A stretch of DNA of 64,000 bases from Aristolochia californica (Eukaryota; Streptophyta; Magnoliopsida; Piperales; Aristolochiaceae), in the NCBI GenBank assembly GCA_029961685.1, contig JARWKL010000005.1:19496164-19560163 (forward strand), read 5' to 3'. The position numbers and the translations under genes are program-made. This document shows positions 13,421 through 27,100 of the stretch, one piece after another (the stretch's first letter is position 1; every line of letters begins with the position of its first letter). The notes beneath the pieces are model-generated. The model searched no databases. It saw nothing but the letters and a program-made list of their open reading frames with translations, and was not told the DNA's origin.

Positions 13421-14635
13421 TTTACGAGATGAAGGGAAAGTGAAAACTCAAGTTTTGATTTAAGAAAAAAAAGTACACAGCTAAAATGGAAATGCACAAT
13501 GTGCAAATCTATAGAGTGATAATTCAAAAAAGTGTTTGTAAATTTTAAGGATTGTAAACTCTTTTTAGTTTTTATATATCAGGTTTTGCAATCATCGGGA
13601 AAAGGGGGAGGCGCGGGATTTTCAATCGAGTGTTGACTCCTAATCCATAAGTCATTGCTTACAAAAATATAGCCCGTTACGCATGATTAATCACTTTACA
13701 ATCATCTATGATCGTTAGCTCAACCTTTTGTAAATGGGCAAAATAAAGGCTTGTTTGACTCGGGTAAATATCCCACCCACGTTCACTTGAGAATTTAAAG
13801 TTATTCTATTTAAAAGGTTTGGATCCATTGGTCATTTGCATGTTTAACATGTTTCAAGTATGCATATCCATTTTTTAAAACTTGTGAAGAAAAATCTGTT
13901 CCAAATAAAATTCCAAGCTATTAGGGATGAACTAGTGGAATTTTCCAAACCCAGATAACAAAACATTTGTGTTCATTTGTGGTGTGTGAATTCTATTATT
14001 TGTTTAAATTTTTTTCATACATAAACTCTAAATTTTTCATTTTGTTGTGATATATTTGCCTTTTATGTCTTTTTTTGTTTACGATATGAACGAAAAGTTA
14101 AAACTCATGTTTTCTTTCAAGAAAAAAAAGTATACATCTAAAATTAAAATGCACAATGCACAAATATAGAGAGTGATAATTCAAGAAACAGCCTGGAATT
14201 TTTAGGAATTGTAAACTCTTTTTAGTTTATCTATATAAAGTTTTGCAAGCGTAGGGAAAATGTGGAGGCGGGGGATTTTTAACTGAGTGTTGTCTCCCAA
14301 TCCATAAGTCATTCTTTACAAAAATATAGCCCGTTACGCATGATAAATCACTTTACAATCGTCTTGGAGCATTAGGTCAGCGTTATGAAATTGAGCAAAA
14401 TAAAGGCTTGTTTGACTCGAGTAAATATCCCACCGCACGTTCACTTGAGAATTTAATGTTATTCTCTTTAAAAGGTTTGGATCCATAGGTCATTTGTATC
14501 TTTCACATGTTTCAAGCATGCATATCCATTTTTATAACATGTGTAGAAAAATCTCTTTCTTATAAAATTCCAAGCTATTAGGGTTGAACTAGTGGAATTT
14601 CCCAAACTCGGATAACAAAACTTTTGTATTTTTTT

Positions 14636-15990
14636 GTGATATGTGAATAAATTTTCTTTACTTATAGTTGTGATTACTACAAATGTTTTCCATACATAAA
14701 CTCTAAAATTTTCATTTTGTCGTGATCTATTTGCGTTTTATCTCATTTTTTGTTTACGAGATCAAATGAAAATGAAAACTCAAGGTTTTTATTTAAGAAA
14801 AAAAGTACACATCTAAAATGGAAATGAACAATGAACAAATGCTGATAGAGATAATACCAAAAAGTGTCTTTAATTTTTAGGGATTGTAAACTCGTTTTAG
14901 TTTTTATGTATCAGATTTTACAATCGTCGAAAAAAGGGGGAGGCGAAAGATTTCTAAGCGAGTGTTGACTACCAATCCATAAGTCATTCCTTACAAAAAT
15001 ATTGCCCGTTATGCACGATAAATAACTTTACAATCATCTATGATCGTTAGGTCTGCTTTTGTAAATGGGCAAAATAATTGCTTGTTTGACTCGGGTAAAT
15101 ATCCCACTGCAAGTTCACTTAAGAATTTAATGTTATTCTCTTTAAAAGGTTTGGATCCTTAGGTCATTTGAATCTTGAACATGTTTCAAACATGGATATC
15201 CATTTTTAAAAACATGCGTAGAAAAATCTCTTTCTTATAAATTCGAATCTATTAGGGTTGAACTAGTGGAATTTCAAAAACTTAGATAACAAAAATTTTG
15301 TGTTCATTTGTGGTGTGTGAATAAATTTTCTTTACTTACTTTTGTTATTTCTTTAAATTTTTTCCATACATAAACTCTAAAATTTTCATTTTGTTGCAAT
15401 CTATTTGCCTTTTATCTCTTTTTTTGTTTACGAGATGAAGGGAAAGTGAAAACTCAAGTTTTGATTTAAGAAAAAAAGTGCACATCTAAAATGGAATTGC
15501 ACAATGCACAAATGTACAGAGTGATAATTCCAAAAAGTGTCTGTAGTTTTTATGCATTGTAAACTCTTTTTAGTTTTTATATATCAGGTTTTGCAATAAT
15601 TGGGAAAAGGGGGAGGCGAGGGATTTTTAACCGAGTGTTGAATCCCAATCCATAAGTCATTCCTCACAAAAATATAGCCCATTACGCATGATAAATCATT
15701 TTATAATCATCTATGATAATTAGGTAAGTTTTTTGTAAATGGGCAAAAAAATGTCTTGTTTGACTCGGTTAAATATCCCACCGCACGTTCAGTTGAGAAT
15801 TTAATGTTATTCTTTTTAAAAGGTTTGGATCCAAAGGTCATTTGCACCTTTAACAAGATTCAAACATGCATATCCATTTTTTAAAACATGTGTAGATAAA
15901 CTCTTTCTTATAAAATTCAAAGTTATTAGGGTTGAACTTGTGGAATTTCCCAAACTTGGATAACAAACCTTTTGTGTTCATTTGAAGTGT
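14636..15990 (-). repeat. Higher-order satellite segment, copy 1 of a ~3.38-kb period
   Basis: Matches 18010-19375 at offsets of about 3373-3384 bp. Shared private variants include a monomer with GATAAATAACTTTA, TAATTGCTTGTTTG, CGCAAGTTCACTT or its near relative, and GGTCATTTGAATCTTGAACATG. The next monomer carries ACAAACCTTTTGTG and ACATTTTTTCTTGCTTTAAA. A third, deleted relative lies at about 32100-33830. Confidence 0.75.
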
Positions 15991-18009
15991 GTGAATAAAA
16001 TTTCTTTTCTTACATTTTTTCTTGCTTTAAATTTTTTCCATACATAAACTCTAAAATTTTCATTTTGTTGTGATCTATTTGCCTTTTATCTCTTTTTTTG
16101 TTTACGAGATGAATGGAACGTGAAAGCTCAAGTTTTGATCTAAAAAAAAAAGTACACATGTAAAATGGCAGTGCACAATGCACAAATGTAGAGAGTGATA
16201 ATTCCAAAAAGTGTGTAATCTTTAGGGATTGTAAACTCTTTTTAGTATTTATATAACAGGTTTTACAATCGATGGGAAAAGGGGGAGGCAGGGGATTTTT
16301 AACTGAGTGTTGACTCCTAATCAATAAGTCATTCCTTACAAAATAATAGCCCGTTACGCATGATTAATCACTTTACAATCATCTATGATCGTTAGGTTAA
16401 CTTTTTGTAAATGGGCAAAATAATGGATTGTTTGACTCATGTAAATATCCCACCGCACATTCACTTGAGAATTTAATGTTATTCTCTTTAAAAGGTTTGG
16501 ATCCATAGGTCATTTGCATTTTTAACATGTTTCAAACATGCATATCCATTTTGTAAAATAAGTGTAGAAAAATCTCTTTCAAAAAATATTCCAAGCTAAC
16601 AGGGTTGAACTAGTGGAATTTCCCAAACTCGGATAACAAAACTTTTGTGTTCATTTGTGGTGTGGAATTAATATTCTTTACTTACATTTCTGATTGCTTT
16701 AAATTTTTTCCATGCATAAAGTCTAAAATTTTCATTTTATTGTGATCTATTTGCCTTTTATCTCTTTTTATGTTTACGCGATGAAGGGAAAGTGAAAACT
16801 CAAGTTTTGATTTTAGAAAAAAAAGTATAGATCTAAAATGGAAATGCACAATGAACAAATATAGAGAGTGATAATTCCATAAGGTGTCTATAATCTTTAG
16901 GGATTTTAAACTCTTTTTAGTATTTATATATCAGGTTTTACAATTGTCAAGAAAAGGGGGAGGTAAGGGATTTTTAACCGAGTGTTGACTCCCAATCCAT
17001 AAGTCATTCCTTAAAAAAATATAGCCCGTTACGCATGATTAATCAGTTTACAATCATCTTTGATCATTAGGTCAGCTTTTTGAAAATGGGCAAAATAATG
17101 GCTTGTTTGACTCGGGTAAATATCCCACAGCACATTTACTTGAGAATTTAATGTTATTGTCTTTAAAAGATTTGGATCCGTAGGTCATTTGCATCTTTAA
17201 AATGTTTCAAGCATGCATACCCATTTTTTAAAACATGTGTAGAAAAATCTCTTTCTTATAAAATTCTAAGCTATTCGGGTTCAATTAGTGGAATTTCCAA
17301 AAATTGGATAACAATACTTTGGTGTTCATTTTTGGTGTGTGAAGAAATTTTCTTTACTTACATTTGTAATTGTTTTAAATTTTTTCCATACATAAACTCT
17401 AAAAATTTCATTTTGTTGTGATCTATTCGCTTTTTATCTCTTTTTTTGTTTACGAGATGAAGAGAAAGTGAAAACTCAAGTTTTGATTTAAGAAAAAAAA
17501 GTACACATCTAAAATAGAAATGCACAATACACAAATGTAGAGAGTGATAATTGCAAAAAGTGTCAGTAATTTTAAGGGATTGAAAACTCTTTTTAGTTTT
17601 TGTATATATCATGTTTTACAATCGTGGGGAAAAGGGGGAGGTGGGGGATTTTTAATCGAGTGCAGACTCCCAATCCATAAGTCATTCCTTAAAAAAATGT
17701 AGCCCGTCATGCATGACAAATCACTTTACAATCATCTATGATCGTTGGGTCATCTTTTTATAATTGGGTAAAATAAAGGATTGTTTGACTCGGATAAAAA
17801 TACCACCGCACTTTCACTTAAGAATTTAATGTTATTCTCTTTAAAAGGTTTGGATCCACAGGTCATTTGCATCTTTAACATGTTTCAAGCATGCATATCC
17901 ATTTTTTAAAACATGTGTGGAGAAATCTTTTTCTTATAAAATTCCAAGCTATTAGTGTTGAACTAGTGGAATTTCCCAAACTCGGATAACATAACTTTTG
18001 TGTTCTTTT

Positions 18010-19375
18010 GATATGTGTGAATAAAGTTTTTGCACTTACATTTGGTATTACTCTAAATGTTTTCCAAACATAAACTCTAAAATTTTCATTTTGTTGTGAT
18101 CTATTTGCCTTTGATCTCATTTTTTTAATGTGATCAAGGGTAAGTGAAACCTCAAGTTTTTATTTAAGAAAAAAAAGTACACATCTAAAATGGAAATGCA
18201 CAATGCACAAATATAGATAGTGATAATTCCAAAAAGTGTTTTTAATATTTAGGGATTGTAAACTCTTTTTAGATTTTATATATCAGGTTTTTTAATGATC
18301 GAAAAAATGGAGAGGGGGGGGGGGGGGGGGGGGGATTTTTAATTGAGTGTTGACTCCCAATACATAAGTCATTCCTTACAAAAATATAGCCCGTTATGCA
18401 AGATAAATAACTTTAGAATCATCTATGATCGTTAGGTCAGCTTTTGTAAATGGGCAAAATAATTGCTTGTTTGGCTCGGGTAAATATCCCACCGCAAGTT
18501 CACTTGAGAATTTAATGTTATTCTCTTTAAAAAGTTTGGATTCTTAGGTCATTTGAATCTTGAACATGTTTCCAGCATGCGTATATATTTTTTAAAACAT
18601 GTATAGAAAAATCTCTTTCTTATAAATTCCAAGCTATTAGGTTGAACTAGTGGAATTTCCCAAACTTAGATAATAAAAATTTTGTGTTCATTCGTGGTGT
18701 GTGAATAAATTTTCTTTACTTACATTTGTATTCCATTAAATTTTTTCCTTACATAAACTCTAAAATTTTTATTTTGTTGCGATCTATTTATCTTTTATCT
18801 CTTTTTTTGTTTACGAGATGAAGGGAAAGTGAAAACTCAAGTTTTGATTTTAAAAAAAAGTACAATTCTAAAATGGAATTGCACAATGCACAAATTTATA
18901 GAGTGATAATTCCAAAAAGTGTATGTAATTTTTATGGATTGTAAACTCATTTTAGTCTTTATATATCTGGTTTTGCAATCGTAGGGAAAAGGGGGAGGCG
19001 GGGGATTTTTAACCGAGTGTTGAATCCCAATCCATAAGTCATTCCTCACAAAAAAAATTGCCCTTTACGCATGATAAATCTTTTCATAATCATCTATGAT
19101 CGTTAGGTAAGCTTTTTGTAAATCGGCAAAATAATGGCTTGTTTGACTCAGTTAAATATCCCACCGCACGTTCACTTGAGAATTTATTGTTATTCTTTTT
19201 AAAAGGTTTGGATCCATAGGACATTTGCATCTTTAACATGTTTCAAGCACGCATATCCATTTTTTTAAAAATGTGTAGAAAAATATCTTTCTTATAAAAT
19301 TCAAAGCTATTAGGGTTGGACATGTGGAATTTCCCAAACTTGGATAACAAACCTTTTGTGTCCATTTGAGGTGTG
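18010..19375 (-). repeat. Higher-order satellite segment, copy 2 of a ~3.38-kb period
   Basis: Counterpart of 14636-15990 with the same variant order. It includes the 21-G expansion at 18314-18334, which the first copy lacks. The five-monomer spacing equals that of the units at 5.1-11.8 kb on the other strand. Five monomers may therefore be a recurrent amplification length in this array. Confidence 0.74.
18314..18334 (+). repeat. 21-G homopolymer inside a satellite monomer
   Basis: The usual purine box of the reversed monomer (AAAAGGGGGAGGCGGGGG) is replaced here by an uninterrupted run of 21 G. It is preceded by AAAAATGGAGA and followed by ATTTTTAATTGAG. All other copies read the box with A, C or T interruptions. 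It is either a slippage expansion or a sequencing or assembly length error. Confidence 0.9.
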
Positions 19376-22300
19376 TGAATAAAATTTATTTACTTATATT
19401 TTTTCTTGCTTTAAATTTTTTCTATACCTAAACTCTAAAAATTTCATTTTGTTGTAATCTATTTGTCTTTTTTCTCTTTTTTTGTTTACGAGATGAAGGG
19501 TAAGTCAAAACTCAAGTTTTGATTTAAGCAAAAAAACTACACATATGAAATTGAAATGCACAATGCACAAATGTTGAGAGTGATAATTCCAAAATGTGTC
19601 TGTAATTTTTAGGGATTGTAAACTCTTTTTAGTTTTTATATATCAGGTTTTGCAATCGTAGGGAAAAGGAAGAGGCAGTGGATTTTTATCCGAGTATTGA
19701 CTCCCAATGCATTAGTCATTCCTTACAAAAAAATAGCCCATTACGCATGATAAATCACTTTACAATCATCTATGATCGTTAGGTTAGTTTTTTGTAAATG
19801 GGCAAAATATAGTCTTGTTTGACTCGAGTAATATCCCACCACACGTTCACTTGAGAATTTAATGTTATTCTCTTTAAAAGGTTTGGATCCATTGGTCATT
19901 TGCATCTTTAACATGTTTCAAGCATGCATATCCATTTTTTAAAACATGTGTTGAAAAATCTCTTTCTAATAAAATTCCAAGCTATTAGGGTTAAAGAAGT
20001 GCAATTTTCGAAACTCGGATAACAAAACTTTTTCGTTCATTTCTGGTGTGTGAATAAATTTTCTTTACTTAAATTTTTTATTTCTTTAAATTTTTCCCAT
20101 ACATAAACTATAAAACTTTCATTATGTTGTGATCTATTTTCCTTTTATCTCTTTTTTTGTTTACGAGATGAAGGGAAAGTGAAAACTCAAGTTTTGATTA
20201 AAGAAAAAAAGTACACATAAAAAATGGAAATGCACAATGCACAAATGTAGAGAGTGATAATTCCAAAAAGTGTCTGTAATTTTTAGGGATTTTAAACTCT
20301 TTTTAGATTTTATATATCAGGTTTTGCAATCGTCGGGAAAAGGGGGAGGCGGGGGATTTTTAACTAAGTATTGACTCCCAATCCATAAGTTATTCCTTAC
20401 AAAAATATAACCCATTAAACATGATAAATCACTTTACAATCATCTGTGATCGTTAGCTCTGCTTTTTGTAAATCGGCAAAATTATGGCTTGTTTGACTCG
20501 AGTAAATATCCCACCGCACGTTCACTTGAGTATTTAATGTTATTCTTTTTAAAACGTTTGGATCCATTGGTTATTGGCATCTTTAACTTATTTCCAGCAT
20601 GCATATCCATTTTTTAAAACATGTGTACAAAAATCTCTTTCTAATAAAATTCCGTGCGATTAGGGATTAACTAGTGGAATTTGCCAAACTCGGATAACAA
20701 AAATTTTGTGTTCATTTGTGGTGTGTGAATAAATTTTCTTTACTTACATTTGTGATTGCTTAAAATTTTTTCCATCCATAAACTATAAAATTTTCATTTT
20801 GTTGTGATCTATTTGCCTTTTTATCTCTTTTTTTTTTAACAAGATCACGGGATAGTGAAAAATCAAGTTTTAATTTAAGAAAAAAAAGTACACATCTAAA
20901 ATTGAAATGCACAATGCACAAATGTGGAGAGTGATAATTCCAAAAATTGTCTGTAATTTTTAGGGATTGTAAACTATTTTTAGTTTTTATATATAAAGTT
21001 TTGCAATCGTGGGGAAAAGGGGGAGGCGGGGGATTTTTAACCGAGTGTTCACTCACAATCCATAAGTCTTTCCTTAAAAAAATATAGCCCGTTACACATG
21101 ATAAATAACTTTACAATCATCTATGATCGTTAGGTCAGCTTTTTGTAAATGGGCAAAATAAAGGTTTGTATGACTCGGATAAATATCCCACTGCACATTC
21201 ACTTGAGAATTTAATGCATATCCATTTTTTTAAAACATGTGTAGAAAAATCTCTTTCTTATAAAATTCGAAGCTAGTAGGGTTGAACTAGAGGAATTTCC
21301 CAAACTTGGATAACAAAAGTTTTGGGTTCATTTGTGGTCGTGAATAAACTTTATTTACTTACATTTTTATTTCTTTAAATTTTTTCCATACATAAACTCT
21401 AAAATATTCATTTCGTTGTGATCTATTTGCCTTTTATCTCTTTTTTTGTGTATGACATGAAGGGAAAGTGAAAACTCAAGTTTTGATTTAAGAAAAAAAA
21501 GTACACATCTAAAATGGAAATGCACAATACAAAATTGAATAGAGTGAAAATTCCAAAAACTGTCTTCAATTTTTAGGATCGTAAACTCTTTTTATTTTTT
21601 ATATATCAGGTTTTGCAATCGTCGGGAAAAGGGGGAGGTGGGGGATTTCTAACCGAGTGTTGACTCGCAATCCATAAGTCATTCCATACAATAATATAGC
21701 CCGTTATGCATGAAAAATCACTTTACAATCATCTACGATCGTTAGGTCTGCTTTTTGTAAATGGGTAAAATAAAGACTTGTTTGACTCGGGTAAATATCC
21801 CACCGCACGTTCACTTGAGAATTTAATGTTATTCTCTTTAAATGGTTTGGATCCATTGGTCATTTGCATCTTTAACATGTTTCAAACATCCATATCCATT
21901 TTTTAAAAGATATGTAGAAAAATCTCTTTCTTAAAAACTTCGAAGCTATTAGGGTTGAACTAGTCGAATTTCCCAAACTCAGATAACAAAATTTTTGTGT
22001 TCAATTGTGGCCTGTGAATAAATTTTCTTTACTAACATTTTTTTTGTTTTAGATTTTTTCCATACATAAACTCTAAAATTTTCATTTTGTTGCGATCTGT
22101 TACCCATTTATCTCTTTTTTGTTTACGAGATGAAGAGAAAGTGAAAACTCAATTTTTGATTTCAAAAAAAAAAGTACACATCTAAAATAGAAATACACAA
22201 TGCACAAATGTAGAGAATGGTAATTCCAAAAAGTGTCTGTAATTTTGAGGGATTGTAAACACTTTTTAGTTTTTATATATCAGGTTTCAAAATCTTTGGG

Positions 22301-22698
22301 AAAATGGGGAGGCAGGGGATTTTTAACCGAGTGTTGACTCCCAATCCATAAGTCATTCCTTACAAAAATATAGCCCGTTACACGTGATAAATCACTTTAC
22401 AATTATCTATGATCGTTAGGTATGCTTTTTGTAAAAGGGCAAAATAAAGTCTTGTTTGACTCGGGTAAATATCCCATCGCACGTTCACTTGAGAATTTAA
22501 TGTTATTCTCTTCAAAAGGTTTGGATCCATAGGTGATTTGCATCATTAACATGTCTCAAACATGCAAACCCAATTTTTAAAAAAAGTGTAGAAAAATCTC
22601 TTTCTTTTAAAATTCCAAGCTATTAGAGTTGAACTAGTCGAATTTCCCAAAATCAGATAACAAAACTTTTGTATTCATTTGTGGTGTGTGAATAAATT

Positions 22699-24150
22699 TT
22701 CTTTACCTGCATTTGTGATTGCTTAAAATTTTTTCCATACATAAACTCTAAAATTTTCAATTTGTTGTGATCTATTTGCCTTTTATACCATTTTTTGTTT
22801 TCAAGATGAAGGGAAAGTGAAAAGTCAAGTTTTGATTTAAGAAAGAAAAGGACACATCTAAAATTTAAATTCACCATAGTGCACAAATGTAGTGAGTGAT
22901 AATTCCAGAAAGTGTTTGTAATTTTTAGGGATTGTGAACTCTTTTTAGTTTTTATATATCAGTTTTTGCAATCATCGGGAAAAGGGGGAAGCGCGGGACT
23001 TTTAATCAAGTGTTGACTCCCAATCCATAAGTCATTCCACACAAAAATATATCCCGTTATGCATGATAAATCACTTTAGGATCATCTACGATCGTTATGT
23101 CAGCTTTTTGTAAATGGACAAAATAAAGGCTTGTATGACTCTGGTAAATATCCCATCGCACGTTCACTTGAGATTTTAATGTTATTCTCTTTAAATGGTT
23201 TGGATCCATTGGTCATTTGCATTTTTAACAAGTTTCTAGCATGCATAACCATTTTTTAAAATATGTGTAGAAAAATCGCTTTCTTATAAAATTCCAAGAT
23301 ATTAGGGTTGAACTAGTGGAATTTCCCAAACTCGGAGAACAAAACTTTTGTGTTCATTTGTGGTGTGGGAATAAATTTTCTTTACTTACATTTGTGATTG
23401 ATTTTAAATTTTTCCATACATAAACTCTAAAATTTTATTTTTTTTTATATCTATTTGCATTTTTTCTCTTTTTTTGTTTACGAGATGAAGGGAAAGGGAA
23501 AACTCAGTTTTGATATAAGAAAAAAAAGTACACATCTAAATTGGAAATGCATAATATACAAATGTACAAAGTGATAATTCCAAAAGTGTCTATAATTTTT
23601 ATGGATTGAAAACTCTTTTTAGTTTTTATATATCAGGTTTTGCAATCGTCGGGAAAAGGGGGACGCCAGGGATTTTTAACAGTGTATTCACTCCCAATCC
23701 ATAAGTTATTCCTTAAAAAAATATAGCCCGTTATGCATGATAAATCATTTTACAATCATCTATGATCGTTAGGTAGGCTTTTTGTAAATGGGCAAAATAA
23801 TGGCTTCTTTGACTCGGTTAAATATCCCACCGCACGTTCAATTGAGAATTTATTGTTATTCTCTTTAAAAGGTTTGGATTCATTGGTCATTTGCATCTTT
23901 AACATTTTTCAAACATGCATATCCATTTTTTAAAACATGTGTAGAAAAATCTCTTTCAAATAAAATTTCAAGCTATTAGGGATGAACTACTAGAATTTGC
24001 CAAACTCGTATAACAAATTTTTTTTATTCATTTGTGGTGTGTTAATAAATTTTCTTTACTTTATTTTGTTATTTCTTTAAATATTTTTCCATACATAAAC
24101 TCTAAAATTTTCATTTTGTTGTGATCTTTTTGCCTTTTATCTCTTTTTTT
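22699..24150 (-). repeat. Duplicated satellite segment, right copy
   Basis: Counterpart of 11970-13420 with the same private variants in the same order. The intervening distance is about 16 monomers. The segment most likely marks an amplification or gene-conversion event inside the array. Its ends are approximate because I compared diagnostic variants by eye and did not align the copies. Confidence 0.72.
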
Positions 24151-27100
24151 GTTTACGACATGAATGGAAAGTGAAAACTCAAGTTTTGATTTAAGAAATA
24201 AAAGTACACATCTAAAATGGAAATGCACAATGCACAAATGTAGACATAGATAATTTAGAAAAGTTTTTGTAAATTTTAGGGATTGTAAACTCTTTTTAGT
24301 TTTTATATTTTGCAATCGTCGGGAAAAGGAGGAGGCGGGGCATTTTTAACCGAGTGTTGACTCCCAATCCATAAGTCATTCCTGAAAAAAGTATAGCTCG
24401 TTACTCATGATAAATCACTTTAGAATCATATATGATCGTTAGGTCACCCTTTTGTAAATGGGCAAAATAAAGACTTGTTTGACTCTGGTAAATATCCCAC
24501 CACATGTTCACTTGAGAATTTAATGTTATTCTCTTTAAAAGGTTTGGATCCTTTGGTCATTTGCATCTTTCACATGTTTCAAGCATGCATATCCTTTTTT
24601 TAAAGAATGTATTGAAAAATCTCTCACTTATAAAATTCCAAGCTATTAGAGTTGAACTAGTGAAATTTCCCAAACTCGGATAACAAAACTTTTGTGTTCA
24701 TTTGAGGAGTGTGAGTAAATTTTCTTTACTTACATTTGTGATTTTTTTAAATTTTTTCCATACATAATCTCAAAAATTTTCATTTTGTTGTGATCTATTT
24801 GCCTTTTATCTCTTTTTTTGTTTACGAGATCAAGGGAAAGTGAAAACTGAAGTTTTAATTTAAGAAAAAAAAAGAACAAATCTAAAATGGAAATGCAGAA
24901 TGCAAAAATGTAGAGAGTGATAATTCCAAAAAGTGTCTATAATTTTTAGCAATTGTAAACTATTTTTAGTTTTTATATATCAAGTTTTGCAATCGTCAAG
25001 AACATGGGGAGGCGGGGGATTTTTAACTAAGTGTGAATCCAAATCCACAAGTCTTTTCCTTAGAAAAATATAGCCCATTACGCATGATAAATCACTTTAC
25101 AATCATCTATGATAGTTAGGTCAGCTTTTTGTAAATGTGCAAAATGAGGGCTTGTTTGACTTGGGTAAATATCCAACCGCACGTTCAATTGAGCATTTAA
25201 TTTTATTCTCCATAAATGGTTTGGATCCTTAGGTCATTTCGATCTTTAACATGTTTCAAGCATGCATATCCATTTTTTAAAACATGTGTAGAAAAATCTC
25301 TTTCTTATAAAATTCCAAGCTGGTAGGGTTGAACTAGTGGAATTTCCCAAACTTGGATAACAAGACCTTTGCGTACATTTGCTGTGTTTGAATAAATTTT
25401 CTTTACTTACATTTGTGATTGCTTTATGTCTTTTCAATACATAAACTCCAAAATTTTCATTTTGTTGTGATCTATTAGCCTTTTACCTCTTTTTTTGCTT
25501 ACTGGATGAAGTGAATGTGAAAACACAAGTTTTGATTTAAGAAAAAAAAGTAAACATCTGAAATGGAAATACACAAACCACAAATGTACAAAGTGATAAT
25601 TCCAAAAAGTGTCTGTAATTTTTAAGGATTGTAAACTCTTTTTAGTTTTTATATATCGGGTTTTACAATCGTCGGGAAAAGGGGGAGGGGGGATTTTTAA
25701 CCGAGTGTCGACTCCCAATCCATAAGTCATTCCTTACAAAAATATATCCCGTTACGCATGATAAATCACTTTACAATCATCTATGATCGTTAGGTCAACT
25801 TTTTGTAAATGGACAAAATAATGGTTTGTTTGACTCGGGTAAATATCCCACTGCACATTCACTTGAGAATTTAATGTTATTCTCTTGGAAAGGTTTGGAT
25901 CCATAGGTCATTTGCATCTTTAACATGTTTCAAGCATGCATATCCATGTTTAAAAACAGGTGTAGAAAAAGCTCTTTCTTATAAAATTCTAAGCTATTAG
26001 GGTTGAACTAGTGGAATATCCCAAACTCAGATAAAAAAACTTTTTTGTTCATTTTTGGTGTGCGAATAGATTTTATTTACTTACATTTAAGATTGCTTTA
26101 AATTTTTTCCATACATAAACTCTAAAATTTTCATTTTGTTGTGATCTATTTGCCTTTTATCTCTTTTTCTGTTAACTAAATGAAGTGAAAGTGAAAACTC
26201 AAGTTTTGATTTAAGAAAAAAAAGTACACATATAAAATGGAAATGCACAATGCACAAATGTAGAGAGTGATAATTCCAAAAATAATCTGTAATTTTTTGG
26301 GATTGTAAACTCTTTTTTGTTTTTCTATATAAGGTTTCACAATCGTCGGGAATAGAGGGAGGCGGGGGATTTTTAACTGAGTGTTGACTCCCAATCCATA
26401 GGTGATTTCTTACAAAAATATAGCCCATTACGCATGGTCAATCACTTAACAATCATCTATGATCGTTAGGTCAGCTTTTTGTAAATGGACAAAATTATGG
26501 ATTGTTTGACTCAGGTAAATATCCCACCGCACATTCATTTGAGTATTTAATGTTATTCTCTTTAAAAGGTTTGGATCCATAGGTCATTTGCATTTTTAAC
26601 ATGTTTCAAGCATGCATATCCATTTTTTAAAACATGTGTAGAAAAATCTCTTTCTGATAAAATTCCAAGCTAATAGGGTTGAACTAGAAGAATTTCAAAA
26701 ACTCGGATAACAAAACTTTTGTTTTCATTTGTGGTGTGTGAATAAATTTTCTTAACTTACATTTGTGATTTTTTGAAATTTTTTCAATACATAAACTCTA
26801 AAATTTTTATTTCTTTGTGATCTATATGCCTTTTATCACATTTTTTATTTACGTGATGAAGGGAAAGTGAAAAATCAGGTTTTAATTTAAGAAAAAATAG
26901 TACACATGTAAAATGGAAATTCACAATGCAAAAATGTAGATAGTGATACTTCCAAAAAGGGTGTAATTTTTAGGGATTGTAAACTCTTTTTAGTTTTTCT
27001 ATATCAAGTTTTGCAATCGTCGAGAAAAGGGGGAGGCGGGGGATTTTTAATAGAGTGTTGACTCCCAATCCATAAGTCATTCCTCACAAAAATATAGCCC

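Noticed and set aside
16010..16324. Recurrent minus-strand frames of 60-113 codons in the satellite, with a peptide like RQIDHNKMKILEFMYGKN
   Set aside because: The same frame appears in many monomers because the DNA repeats. It is broken by stops and indels in most copies and shows no domain or purifying pattern. It is a by-product of an AT-rich repeat.
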